Below, in pieces: positions 1-13,509 of a stretch of 64,000 nucleotides of DNA; within the stretch, counting starts at the first letter, position 1, and every line of letters begins with the position of its first letter. This DNA is from Alcanivorax sp. (lineage in GTDB: Bacteria; Pseudomonadota; Gammaproteobacteria; Pseudomonadales; Alcanivoracaceae). The notes beneath the pieces are model-generated. The model was not told the origin of the DNA and searched no databases. It saw only the letters and a list, made by a program, of their open reading frames with translations. Made by a program: the position numbers and the translations under genes. The DNA is taken from NCBI GenBank assembly GCA_022449455.1, contig JAKUPL010000012.1:1-64000 (forward strand). Reading direction: 5' to 3'.

Positions 1-107
1 GGGGCGTGGCGCCAACGGTAATAGCCCGCTCGGGAGACTTCGAGTACTTCACACAACACCGTAACCGGCCAGAATTGACGATGCCCGTCGATGAAGGCAA
101 ACCTCAC
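1..107 (-). CDS. IS3-family transposase OrfB, N-terminal fragment (runs off window)
   Basis: The minus strand after orfA reads VRFAFIDGHRQFWPVTVLCE and then VLEVSRAGYYRWRHA, the typical OrfB start with the SRAGYYRWR motif that precedes the rve integrase domain. A GTG at 107-105 overlaps the orfA stop in the -1 frame. The frame is also open from the upstream slippery site, so the protein is probably made mainly as an OrfAB fusion by frameshifting. The DDE catalytic domain is not in the window. Confidence 0.8.
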   Translation of the reverse strand, partial: MRFAFIDGHRQFWPVTVLCEVLEVSRAGYYRWRHA

Positions 108-421
108 TTCTGGAGCTTGGCGAAGTACTCGTCCGCCTTTTTTAGGATGTCCCTCTCCATCTCCGCCCGCTTCAACTGCTTCTTCAGGCGGGCATTTTCC
201 CGCTCCAGCTCTTCAAGACTCTTGGTCGGGCCGGCATTTCGGACCGGCTTCTTGGCGGATGACTTACCCACAATCCACTCCTGCCGCCAGCGGCTTAGTA
301 AGGTAGGATGAACGCCTAGTTTGGCAGCGATCTGTGCCTGTGTCTGCGGGCTGGAGAGCGAGGCCTCGACGGCCTCGCGTTTGAACGCATCACTGAAACG
401 GCGCTTGCTCCGATATTGCAT
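104..421 (-). CDS. IS3-family transposase OrfA (helix-turn-helix and leucine-zipper protein)
   Basis: This 105-residue protein binds the IS ends and supplies the DNA-binding half of the OrfAB transposase. Residues 6-50 (RRFSDAFKREAVEAS to HPTLLSRWRQEW) form the HTH_Tnp_1 helix-turn-helix. Residues 68-100 (SLEELERENARLKKQLKRAE onward) form the leucine-zipper coiled coil. The length is normal for the family. The C-terminus carries the A6G frameshift heptamer. The ATG at 421 lies about 47 bases inside the IS terminus, where orfA usually begins. Confidence 0.92.
   Translation of the reverse strand: MQYRSKRRFSDAFKREAVEASLSSPQTQAQIAAKLGVHPTLLSRWRQEWIVGKSSAKKPVRNAGPTKSLEELERENARLKKQLKRAEMERDILKKADEYFAKLQK
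137..143 (-). other. Programmed -1 frameshift heptamer (A AAA AAG) in orfA
   Basis: On the minus strand the orfA codons read CTA AAA AAG GCG, so the canonical A6G slippery heptamer sits in the correct zero-frame register. A -1 slip continues without a stop through GGC GGA CGA into the OrfB frame. This is the standard way IS3 elements make the OrfAB transposase; the frame continuity is seen directly. Confidence 0.8.
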
Positions 422-480
422 ACACCTTCCTCGTCAATGAAGGTGTCTACTTTTTTGGGGCCAGTCCAACCCGGCTTCCT

Positions 481-503
481 TTCAACTTTTAACTTTTAAC
501 TTG
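481..503. repeat. Single heptad-repeat arm (GTTAAAA type)
   Basis: On the minus strand this reads as consecutive 7-mers GTGACAA, GTTAAAA, GTTAAAA and a partial GTTGAA. Similar arms elsewhere in the window come as inverted pairs. Here the partner is missing and the IS3 terminus lies 12 bases away, so the missing arm may lie beyond the IS or have been lost. Confidence 0.7.
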
Positions 504-528
504 TCACTTAAATCCAAGAGGCTGCCCC

Positions 529-921
529 ATGTTCCCGATCACCGCCCTGTACGCCGCTCTGTGCGGTCTGTTGATTCTCGCGCTGGCCTTCAACGTGGTG
601 CGCTACCGCTTCGGCCGGGGCGTGTCCTTGGGTGATGGCGGCGACGTTCTGATCAACCGGGCGGTGCGCGCCCACGGCAACGCGGTGGAGTACGTGCCCC
701 TGGCGCTGATTCTGATCGGGCTGCTGGAAGGCAATAACGGCAACGCCTGGGCGTTGCATCTGTACGGGCTGCTGCTGGTGCTGGGCCGGCTGGCCCATGC
801 CTGGGGCATGCTCAAGCCGGGCAGCGAGGTGAACACCTTCCGCAAGCTGGGCATCATCGCCACCTGGCTGGTGCTGCTGGCGGCCAGTGTGCATCTGCTT
901 GTGATCGTGGGGTTGTATTAA
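529..921 (+). CDS. MAPEG family membrane protein
   Basis: This 130-residue protein has four predicted membrane helices (about residues 3-24, 51-68, 73-92 and 108-128). MAPEG proteins are microsomal glutathione S-transferase relatives. The loop RAVRAHGNAVEYVPLALILI, with the conserved R-x-x-x-A-H-x-N-x-x-E/Y pattern, is the family signature and contributes to glutathione binding in characterised members. Bacterial homologues are small inner-membrane proteins of unclear substrate. The ATG follows a GAGG-type ribosome site (AAGAGGCTGCCCC). It stands alone on the plus strand between the IS element and yheU. Family assignment is firm; enzymatic role is unknown. Confidence 0.85.
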   Translation: MFPITALYAALCGLLILALAFNVVRYRFGRGVSLGDGGDVLINRAVRAHGNAVEYVPLALILIGLLEGNNGNAWALHLYGLLLVLGRLAHAWGMLKPGSEVNTFRKLGIIATWLVLLAASVHLLVIVGLY

Positions 922-926
922 CCGCC

Positions 927-1154
927 TTACAGGCCCGCTTCGCGGAGCTGCTCGCGGGTGAAGATGGACACGGTTTCGGTGGCGTCGTCGAACACCACCG
1001 CCGCGTCGCCCCGTTTCAGTTGGGCGCGCACCTGCTCCACCTTGGTGGCGGTGGCGATTTCCCGTTCGCCGTAGTCGGTGCCGTCGCGGGTCACGAATTC
1101 CTCGATCAGGTTGTCGAGGGTGGCGGCGGGAATCTCCTGCCAGGGAACGATCAT
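927..1154 (-). CDS. yheU: YheU family (UPF0270) protein
   Basis: This 75-residue protein starts MIVPWQEIPAATLDNLIEEF, the hallmark of the YheU/UPF0270 family, and keeps the central FVTRDGTDYGE segment and the C-terminal pattern where a hydrophobic strand (AVVFDDATETVSIF) follows LKRGDA. Members are short cytoplasmic proteins of unknown function found across gammaproteobacteria. It converges with the MAPEG gene (5-base gap) and is followed upstream by the unknown 141-residue gene, possibly in the same transcript. Length matches the family (about 72 residues in E. coli). Confidence 0.88.
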   Translation of the reverse strand: MIVPWQEIPAATLDNLIEEFVTRDGTDYGEREIATATKVEQVRAQLKRGDAAVVFDDATETVSIFTREQLREAGL

Positions 1155-1179
1155 CGCTGACCTCTAAACATGTTCGCGG

Positions 1180-1605
1180 CTAAACAAGATTGCCCTCCCG
1201 GGACCATTCGCAGCGCACCCGCAGCGGATCGTCGGAGGGCTCGTGGTAATCGTCGGCGCAGTCCCAGTGAAAGGTGTGGGTGCCGGCCAGTTCCGTGTCC
1301 AGGTGCACCACCGCGCTGACCCAGTACATCTGCTTGAGCAGGCGCTCGAACTTGGCGATCCAGTGGGCCCACTCGTATTCCACCGCCCGGTAGGACTGGC
1401 CGAAGTGGATCACCTGGGTCTGGTAGCCGCCACCGCCCGGGTCGGCGGAAAAGGCGAACATGTCCTGCCCCAGGAACGGCGACTCGTCCGCCTCCGGCAG
1501 CGCGCGCACCGCGCGGCGGTTGTGGAAACAACTGGCCTTGCGCTGCCGCTCGTCGCCGAACGGCAGGTGTTTGATGCAGCCGTAGACAATCGACTCGTTA
1601 TCCAA
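1180..1605 (-). CDS. Protein of unknown function, 141 residues
   Basis: I do not recognise this family. The protein is soluble, without signal peptide or membrane helix, and rich in aromatic and acidic residues (MYWVSAVVHLDTELAGTHTF, then HWDCADDYHEPSDD). It has four cysteines, two near the N-terminus (VYGCIKHL, ASCFHN) and two near the C-terminus (HWDCADD, VRCEW), and several histidines, so metal binding is possible but unproven. Codon use matches the GC-rich surroundings and the frame is open throughout. It lies 25 bases upstream of yheU on the same strand and could be cotranscribed with it. Confidence 0.6.
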   Translation of the reverse strand: MDNESIVYGCIKHLPFGDERQRKASCFHNRRAVRALPEADESPFLGQDMFAFSADPGGGGYQTQVIHFGQSYRAVEYEWAHWIAKFERLLKQMYWVSAVVHLDTELAGTHTFHWDCADDYHEPSDDPLRVRCEWSREGNLV

Positions 1606-1637
1606 ACTTCAACCTCGAACAACCGCGGGCGCCGCCC

Positions 1638-1666
1638 TTTCAACTTTTAACTGGTCACTTTCAACG
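1638..1666. repeat. Heptad-repeat arm between two minus-strand genes
   Basis: The minus strand reads as 7-mers GTTGAAA, GTGACCA, GTTAAAA, GTTGAAA. It fills most of the gap between the unknown 141-residue gene and the lipoprotein gene. No clear inverted partner is visible in this short spacer. Confidence 0.6.
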
Positions 1667-1669
1667 TCC

Positions 1670-2248
1670 CTAACGCCCGCACCGCTCCATCTGCACCGCA
1701 TAACGGCTGGCCATGTCCTGGGCGCGGCGGGCGGAGCGCTGCATGTAGGGGCGGCTTTTCCAGACCCCGCGGGCGTAGCCGCCGTGGCCGGCGTAGTAGG
1801 CCAGATAAAGATGATAGGCGTCGTTGAGAGCGATGCCGTTGCGCACGTGGCTCTGGTAATGGTACCAGCCGACGAAGTCCACGGCGTCGCCGAAGTCGTC
1901 CCGCTTGGCGCCGCCGTGACCGGTTTCACGCTGGTACCAGGCCCAGGTGCCGTCCAGGGCCTGGGGGTAGCCGTAGGCGCTGGAGGGCCGCTTCCAGGGG
2001 ATAAAGCCGAGCAGTTTGGTGCGCGGCGGTTTGGCGTGGGCCTGGTAGCCGGATTCCTTGTAGATGGTGGCCATCAGGATCGCCACCGGCACGCCGTATT
2101 CCTTCTCGCTGCGCTTGGCGGCCTTGTACCAGTTGTTGAACCAGCCGCCCTTCTGATCGAACACCGCGCAGACGTCGTCGATATGGGTGGGGGTGGTGGC
2201 GCAGCCGCCGAGCAGCAGCAGCGTGAGCGTCACGATCAGCACGCGCAT
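1670..2248 (-). CDS. SLT-like lytic transglycosylase lipoprotein
   Basis: The protein probably cleaves peptidoglycan in the periplasm. The start at 2248 gives MRVLIVTLTLLLLGGCATTP, a lipoprotein signal with lipobox LGGC; the longer frame to 2308 would bury the signal peptide. An SLT-type domain follows, with the likely catalytic glutamate in ATIYKESGYQ, the SAYGYPQALDGTWAWY segment and the YLAYYAGHGGYARG motif near the C-terminus. The mature protein of about 170 residues is close to a minimal EmtA/MltE-like enzyme. A GAGG-containing site lies upstream. It is the gene next downstream of ligA on the same strand (79-base gap). Confidence 0.82.
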   Translation of the reverse strand: MRVLIVTLTLLLLGGCATTPTHIDDVCAVFDQKGGWFNNWYKAAKRSEKEYGVPVAILMATIYKESGYQAHAKPPRTKLLGFIPWKRPSSAYGYPQALDGTWAWYQRETGHGGAKRDDFGDAVDFVGWYHYQSHVRNGIALNDAYHLYLAYYAGHGGYARGVWKSRPYMQRSARRAQDMASRYAVQMERCGR

Positions 2249-2327
2249 GGAGGGACCTCGAGATTTCGGCTTGGCGACATGGTAACCGCCGGGGCGGCGG
2301 GCCGCCATCCTGTTGCCCGGGCCGCGC

Positions 2328-5895
<3,568 letters not shown>

Positions 5896-5963
5896 GTTGC
5901 CTCTTCCTTAGCTTGGCTCGCGTCGCCCAGATTCATTGGATCAGGTTCATCGGATCGCCCGGA

Positions 5964-9458
<3,495 letters not shown>

Positions 9459-9844
9459 AGCGTGCGTATCGCGGCCGCAACCGCTCCAGAACAGGGCCAG
9501 GGGTCCCGCCTGGCTGCGGGACCGTAAGCAGAGCTTAAGCCGCCTAGTCTAGCGACAAGCGGGGCCGAATTCACCCGGCGCGGCGCCACTTTCCGTGTGT
9601 TTGCCGTAACCGCCCCACCCCGGGGTCGGACCCGCCCCACCCCGGGGTCGGACCACGCTAACCGACTGATATCAATGAAAATACTGGAAAATATTGCGCC
9701 CGATCGACGCTTAAGGTGCCTTTTTTTGCCCTCAAAAGAGACGGCTAACGAGCCAGTGCCGGGCTTGGAGGCTTCTTCTCACGTCGAAAACCGCCTCATA
9801 GGCCTCATCCTGGCTTGACGTTGCCCCACCGTACCCCCACCCAC
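9459..9844. other. Intergenic region upstream of smc leading into the AT-rich segment
   Basis: There is no supported gene here. The first 150 bases should hold the smc promoter, but I see no convincing -35/-10 pair. From 9613 there are two tandem copies of a 22-base unit (CCCCACCCCGGGGTCGGACC core), then the boundary motif CTAA-CGACTGATAT, and composition shifts from GC-rich to AT-rich. Confidence 0.5.
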
Positions 9845-10141
9845 TCATGAAAATGCGCCAATAAAAAAAAACAGAAAAACAGCCACAGAAAGGCTCGACA
9901 CCTTAAAAATTTTAAAAGCATGACACATTAACAAACGATCTTCTTCAGAGGCTTTTTTGTAAAACTCTCCCTCCACGCCGAGCGACATCAAACAGATAAA
10001 CCAATAAACCTCAAAAAACCTCAACCCCCCGCGCGACCGCCCCACCAGATAAAGGATATTAATACAATTAAAAACAAGCCAGCCAATTATAATTAAAACA
10101 ATCAAGACCGCACAAAAATCATTCAACTTCACACTCCTCAC
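9845..10141 (-). CDS. Small AT-rich membrane protein of unknown function
   Basis: This open frame of up to 98 residues has no recognisable family. Hydrophobic stretches at about residues 9-34 (FCAVLIVLIIIGWLVFNCIN) and at the C-terminus (SVAVFLFFFIGAF) predict membrane helices, with a third weaker one near FFEVYWFICLMSLG. The frame opens at a GTG (10141). A TTG at 10126 is the better start, because AGGAG at 10138-10134 sits seven bases before it. Base composition and codon use (many AAA, ATT, TTT) are unlike the surrounding genes, pointing to transfer. It lies with two similar membrane reading frames in the GGGTCGGACC-bounded segment. Confidence 0.45.
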   Translation of the reverse strand: MRSVKLNDFCAVLIVLIIIGWLVFNCINILYLVGRSRGGLRFFEVYWFICLMSLGVEGEFYKKASEEDRLLMCHAFKIFKVSSLSVAVFLFFFIGAFS

Positions 10142-10185
10142 AGACCGCAGAAAGGCGGCAAAAATCTAATCCCAGCCCAAAAATA

Positions 10186-10518
10186 TCAAATATTATTATT
10201 GAATACACAAGCCAACATAGAAATCATTAAACACAAAAAGAAAGCAACTCCCGCCCCTCCTTCAGACAAAAAAAATGATATCAAAGCCACCAGAAACAAA
10301 GATAAAAAATTAACGAAAATAAAAATCTTATTCTTTTAAAAAAAGCCTCTTGAATACCCAAAAAATACACACCCAAAAAGAAGAGCAAGAGACACCACAA
10401 AAAGCCATGGTTTTTTCTCGTGTGCCGCACAAGAGACCAGAATAGTGGCAGCCATCACAAGAATGACCGACTATGCCTTCCTATTAGCCTCAACAGACAT
10501 ATTATCTCTCTTTTCCAT
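10186..10518 (-). pseudogene. Degraded membrane-protein gene with two in-frame stops
   Basis: Starting at the ATG at 10518, one minus-strand frame reads MEKRDNMSVEANRKA, a TAG at 10473-10471, then VILVMAATILVSCAAHEKK and WLFVVSLALLFGCVFFGYSR, a TAA at 10338-10336, then IFIFVNFLSLFLVALISFF and VAFFLCLMISMLACVF to a final TGA at 10188-10186. The hydrophobic, helix-length segments continue in the same frame across both stops. This is best explained by a membrane protein of about 110 residues that has acquired two nonsense mutations. Separate micro-ORFs (for example from the ATG inside LVMAAT) remain possible. I do not recognise the family. Its AT-rich codon use matches its neighbours. Confidence 0.45.
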
Positions 10519-10642
10519 TAAAAATCTGCCCATGTGACAAATTTTTATTTGCTCACTGTCCTGACTGATCTAACATGGTCTATCTTAATCATGGTGCCTG
10601 ACCACGCATTCTTTACCGCCCTCCAAGAATCCCCACTGATGT

Positions 10643-11080
10643 CTAAACATTAAAACCCAACTTCTTTAAAGTTCTAAAGGCCGACGCCAAAGCACCATTA
10701 AAGAGGAAAAATACGAGAAAACAAAAACCCAAGCTTACATAAAAATGCTTCTCTTTACTAAATCTTTTAATTCCCTTGCATTCCATTTCAACAATGTATT
10801 TCGTTTTTTTGTTATAATAAAATTCAACACTTCTACCCCTGTAATAACTTTTCATTTCGTCACACTCAGAATCACTGATAGTGTTAAAAAAACTCTCTCC
10901 ATCCATATACAGCTTTAAAAAAGACCTCGACCTTGAATAGCTCTTACACTCGACAGCATTTACCACGCCTGAATAAACGGCGTATTCTTTTTCAAAAACA
11001 AAATTCTCAAGAAGGAAGACCACCATTAAAACCTCAAAAATGGCAATAAAAATAATCTTAACATTGAAAAATTTCAACAC
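10643..11080 (-). CDS. Small AT-rich membrane protein of unknown function
   Basis: This 145-residue open frame is not a family I recognise. It starts at a GTG (11080) with GGATGATGA just upstream. It has a membrane helix at about residues 8-27 (IIFIAIFEVLMVVFLLENF), a central polar domain of about 90 residues with three cysteines (VNAVECKSYS, DSECDEMK, EMECKGIK), and a second helix near residues 112-130 (FYVSLGFCFLVFFLFNGAL). That layout resembles small DUF3592-like proteins, which have two helices around an extracytoplasmic domain; this is only a resemblance. Codon use is AT-rich, unlike the chromosome around it. Confidence 0.55.
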   Translation of the reverse strand: MLKFFNVKIIFIAIFEVLMVVFLLENFVFEKEYAVYSGVVNAVECKSYSRSRSFLKLYMDGESFFNTISDSECDEMKSYYRGRSVEFYYNKKTKYIVEMECKGIKRFSKEKHFYVSLGFCFLVFFLFNGALASAFRTLKKLGFNV

Positions 11081-11422
11081 TCATCATCCATGGTTGGAAT
11101 CCAACACCATAGCCTTTCGAAAGGGATTCGCATGTAGTTGCTTCCAGCCTGCCCCACTAAGCAGGTCGTGAAAAACCGCGCAACCGCCGCAAACTTCAAA
11201 CGTTATCGAAATCTCTGCGGAATCTCGAGCCGGACCATCCGCAGTGCTTTTTTATCAATGACTGTTATCGCATTAGTCACGAATTCAGGGTTAAACGGGC
11301 ATTTGGCCGCCAAATTAGATGACCAACACCTAAACCGGGCCAAAAGCCACGTTAAAAAACGCCGCTCTTTACCTGAGAGAGCAATTTCTCAGCAGCCCGA
11401 CACCGCCCCCCGAGATGCTCAT
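11081..11422. other. Gene-free stretch inside the AT-rich segment
   Basis: No gene is supported. A 97-codon plus-strand frame starting at 11138 lacks a ribosome site and any recognisable content. A 6-bp inverted repeat CTGAGA/TCTCAG lies at 11373-11392. The DNA is less AT-rich here than further left. Confidence 0.4.
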
Positions 11423-11518
11423 AATATATAAAAAGCGGTTAGAGTGGTCCGACGCCGGGTAGAGGGTAGAACCAAGCCGGCTGCGGCCGGCGTCTGATTC
11501 AGCGCCTCTCGGCGCACC

Positions 11519-11757
11519 TCGGGTCGGACCACGACAAGCGCCTGATTTATATATATTCATTCTTTTATAGCGCACCAAATCCAGGGTTAACCAGTCTTTT
11601 TGTCCCACCAAAACGGACCGCTAACACTCCTATCCCGCCCAGTAGACCCGGCTCAAGCGCACCTTTTCACCCACAAAAACAGGTGTATAGGGTCTCGAAG
11701 CCCGCTGCCGGGCTGCTCAGCGTACATGAAATCAATCGCTTAGCCGGGTCCGACCCT
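11519..11757. mobile_element. Short element bounded by inverted GGGTCGGACC repeats, upstream of dbpA
   Basis: The left boundary reads GGGTCGGACCACGACAAGCG then CCTGATTTATATAT. The right boundary, inverted, reads GGGTCGGACCCGGCTAAGCG then ATTGATTTCA. The interior of about 240 bases has no gene. Part of it (11656-11680, GCACCTTTTCACCC then ACAAAAAC) resembles 13378-13400 in the other short element (GCCCTTTTTCACCC then CCAAAAAC), so the two interiors appear related. The right end lies about 47 bases before the dbpA start and may carry or disturb its promoter. Confidence 0.5.
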
Positions 11758-11804
11758 GGGAAGGTGTTAGAATGCGGGCCCTTTTCTTGCTGTCAGGTTT
11801 CGCC

Positions 11805-13184
11805 ATGCCCGCCACCGATTTTGCTTCCCTGCCGTTGGACGCCGCCACCCTGGCGAACCTGGCGTCATTGGGCTTCACCGCCATGACGCCGGTGCAGGCG
11901 CAAAGCTTGCCGCCGATTCTCCAGGGGCGGGACGTGATCGCGCAGGCGCGCACCGGGTCGGGCAAGACCGCGGCGTTCGGCTTGGGGTTGCTGCATCCGT
12001 TGAATCCGCGCTACTACGGTTGCCAGGCGCTGGTGCTCTGCCCCACCCGCGAGCTGGCGGATCAGGTGGCCCAGGAGGTGCGGCGTCTGGCCCGTGGCCG
12101 GGACAACATCAAGGTGCTGACGCTTTGCGGCGGAGTGCCCATGGGCCCGCAGGTGGGGTCCCTGGAGCATGGCGCCCAGGTGATCGTGGGCACGCCGGGG
12201 CGGGTTCAGAAGCACCTGGCCAAGGGCACCTTGTCCCTGGATGGGCTGAATACCCTGGTGCTCGACGAGGCCGACCGGATGCTGGACATGGGGTTCGTGG
12301 ACAGCATCAGCGAGATCGTTGGGCAGACGCCGACCCGCCGGCAGACCCTGCTGTTTTCCGCCACCTGGCCGGCGGGCATCCGCGAGCTGGCGGATCGCTT
12401 CCTGCGTGATCCGGTGACGGTGGAGGCGGCGGAGCGGGAGGACCGGCCCGCCATCGAACAGCGTTTCTATGAGGTGGCGCCGGAACAGCGGCTGGAAGCG
12501 GTGACGCGGGTGCTATACAGCCTGCGACCGGTTTCCTGCGTGGCGTTCTGCGTGACCAAGCAACAGTGCCAGGAGGTGGCGGATCATCTGGTCGCCAAGG
12601 GCGTTTCGGCGATGGCGCTGAACGGCGACCTGGATCAGCGGGACCGGGATCAGGTGCTGGGCCGCTTCGCCAATCGCAGCCTGTCGGTGCTGGTGGCCAC
12701 GGACGTGGCCGCCCGCGGGCTGGACATCGCCGCGCTGGACCTGGTGATCAATGTGGAGTTGGCTCACGACCCGGACACCCACACGCACCGCATTGGCCGC
12801 ACCGGTCGCGCCGGCGAGGCGGGTCTGGCGGTGAGCCTGGTGGCGCCCCGGGAAATGCGCCGCGCTCTGGCCCTGGAGGATCGTTTCGGCACACTGCCCT
12901 GGCTGCCCCTGGAGGAGGTCCGCCCGCATTCCGATCGGAGCCCGCTGGCGGCGCCCATGACGACCCTGTGCATCGGCGCCGGTCGCAAGCAAAAGCTGCG
13001 CCCCGGCGACATCCTCGGCGCGCTCACCGGTGACGCCGGCATTCCCGGCGACAAGGTGGGCAAGATCACGCTGTTCGACCACCAGGCCTATGTGGCGGTG
13101 GAAAGCGCCGTCGCCGACAAAGCCCTGCAACGTCTCCAGGCCGGCAAGATCAAAGGCCGCTCCCTCCGCGTCCGGCTGCTGTAA
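11805..13184 (+). CDS. dbpA: DEAD-box ATP-dependent RNA helicase DbpA
   Basis: DbpA is a ribosome-assembly helicase acting on 23S rRNA hairpin 92 in the 50S precursor. The start at 11805 (MPATDFASLPLD) aligns with the E. coli start and has CAGG upstream; an in-frame start at 11772 would add 11 unlikely residues. The Q motif TPVQAQSLP (about residue 28), Walker A ARTGSGKT (48-55), DEAD box LDEADRM (about 155), SAT motif and HRIGRTGRAGE are all present. The C-terminal DbpA RNA-binding domain spans about residues 385-459 (CIGAGRKQKLRPGDILGAL onward). Its 459 residues compare with 457 in E. coli. It is monocistronic, flanked on both sides by GGGTCGGACC elements. Confidence 0.95.
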   Translation: MPATDFASLPLDAATLANLASLGFTAMTPVQAQSLPPILQGRDVIAQARTGSGKTAAFGLGLLHPLNPRYYGCQALVLCPTRELADQVAQEVRRLARGRDNIKVLTLCGGVPMGPQVGSLEHGAQVIVGTPGRVQKHLAKGTLSLDGLNTLVLDEADRMLDMGFVDSISEIVGQTPTRRQTLLFSATWPAGIRELADRFLRDPVTVEAAEREDRPAIEQRFYEVAPEQRLEAVTRVLYSLRPVSCVAFCVTKQQCQEVADHLVAKGVSAMALNGDLDQRDRDQVLGRFANRSLSVLVATDVAARGLDIAALDLVINVELAHDPDTHTHRIGRTGRAGEAGLAVSLVAPREMRRALALEDRFGTLPWLPLEEVRPHSDRSPLAAPMTTLCIGAGRKQKLRPGDILGALTGDAGIPGDKVGKITLFDHQAYVAVESAVADKALQRLQAGKIKGRSLRVRLL

Positions 13185-13212
13185 CCTCAGGGAGCCCCGG
13201 GGGGAGCCCCGC

Positions 13213-13478
13213 GAGCCCCGGGGTCGGACCACCCTAAAAGGGAGCCCCGGGGTCGGACCACCCTAAGCTACTGATTAATATCAAAAAGAAGCACCTTTCA
13301 CGCGGTATATAGAGCTTAAACGGCGATTTTCTCCACCCCAAAAGCCGCCAAGACAGAAAGGAAAAAAAGGGCTTAACGCCCTTTTTCACCCCCAAAAACC
13401 CCGTTCTAACCGCAAAAACACCGCCAAAAATCCCCTTTAGCCCATTTAAATCAATCGGTTACGGCGGTCCGACCCCGA
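13213..13478. mobile_element. Short element bounded by inverted GGGTCGGACC repeats, downstream of dbpA
   Basis: The left boundary is duplicated in tandem (13213-13237 and 13242-13266, each GAGCCCCGGGGTCGGACC then ACCCTAA), followed by GCTACTGATTAATAT. The right boundary (13444-13476), inverted, reads GGGGTCGGACCGCCGTAACC then GATTGATTTAAAT. The interior of about 180 bases holds a terminator-like hairpin (13362-13386) and no gene. The end duplication parallels that at 9613-9654. Confidence 0.55.
13362..13386. terminator. Bidirectional Rho-independent terminator hairpin
   Basis: AAAAAAGGGC, a short TTAAC loop region and GCCCTTTTT form a stem with A and T tracts on both sides. It lies about 180 bases after dbpA, inside the GGGTCGGACC-bounded element, and could end dbpA transcripts. 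Confidence 0.65.
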
Positions 13479-13502
13479 AAAAAAGCCCGACGGAGCCGGG
13501 CT
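13478..13502 (-). terminator. Rho-independent terminator of tpsA
   Basis: On the minus strand, AGCCCGGCTCCGTCGGGCT is followed by a run of T immediately after the tpsA stop codon (13510). The stem is six G/C-rich pairs and the T tract has seven T. Confidence 0.85.
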
Positions 13503-13509
13503 TGGGGGG

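Larger units (their letters stand above)
1..468 (-). mobile_element. IS3-family insertion sequence, left end, truncated by window edge
   Basis: The element contains orfA, the start of orfB and one terminus. The outer end reads TGGACTGGCCCC inward from base 468 on the minus strand, which begins with the TG expected of IS3-family inverted repeats, and orfA starts about 47 bases inside it. The other end lies outside the window, so target duplication and intactness cannot be judged. The end sits 12 bases from an orphan heptad-repeat arm (481-503), suggesting insertion into or beside that intergenic repeat. Confidence 0.85.
9613..11460. mobile_element. AT-rich segment bounded by inverted GGGTCGGACC repeats
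   Basis: The left boundary (9613-9682) has two tandem copies of the GGGTCGGACC unit followed by ACGCTAACCGACTGATAT. The right boundary (11423-11460) is its inverse, reading on the minus strand GCGTCGGACCACTCTAACCG followed by an AT-rich run. Between them DNA is far more AT-rich than the rest of the window and encodes small membrane proteins on the minus strand. Two shorter segments with the same boundaries flank dbpA. I infer one family of short mobile or recombining elements in which this copy carries cargo; no transposase is present in it. Confidence 0.5.

Noticed and set aside
11138-11431. A 97-codon plus-strand frame in the AT-rich segment
   Set aside because: No ribosome site, no hydrophobic or domain pattern, and it runs into the right-hand boundary repeat of the element.
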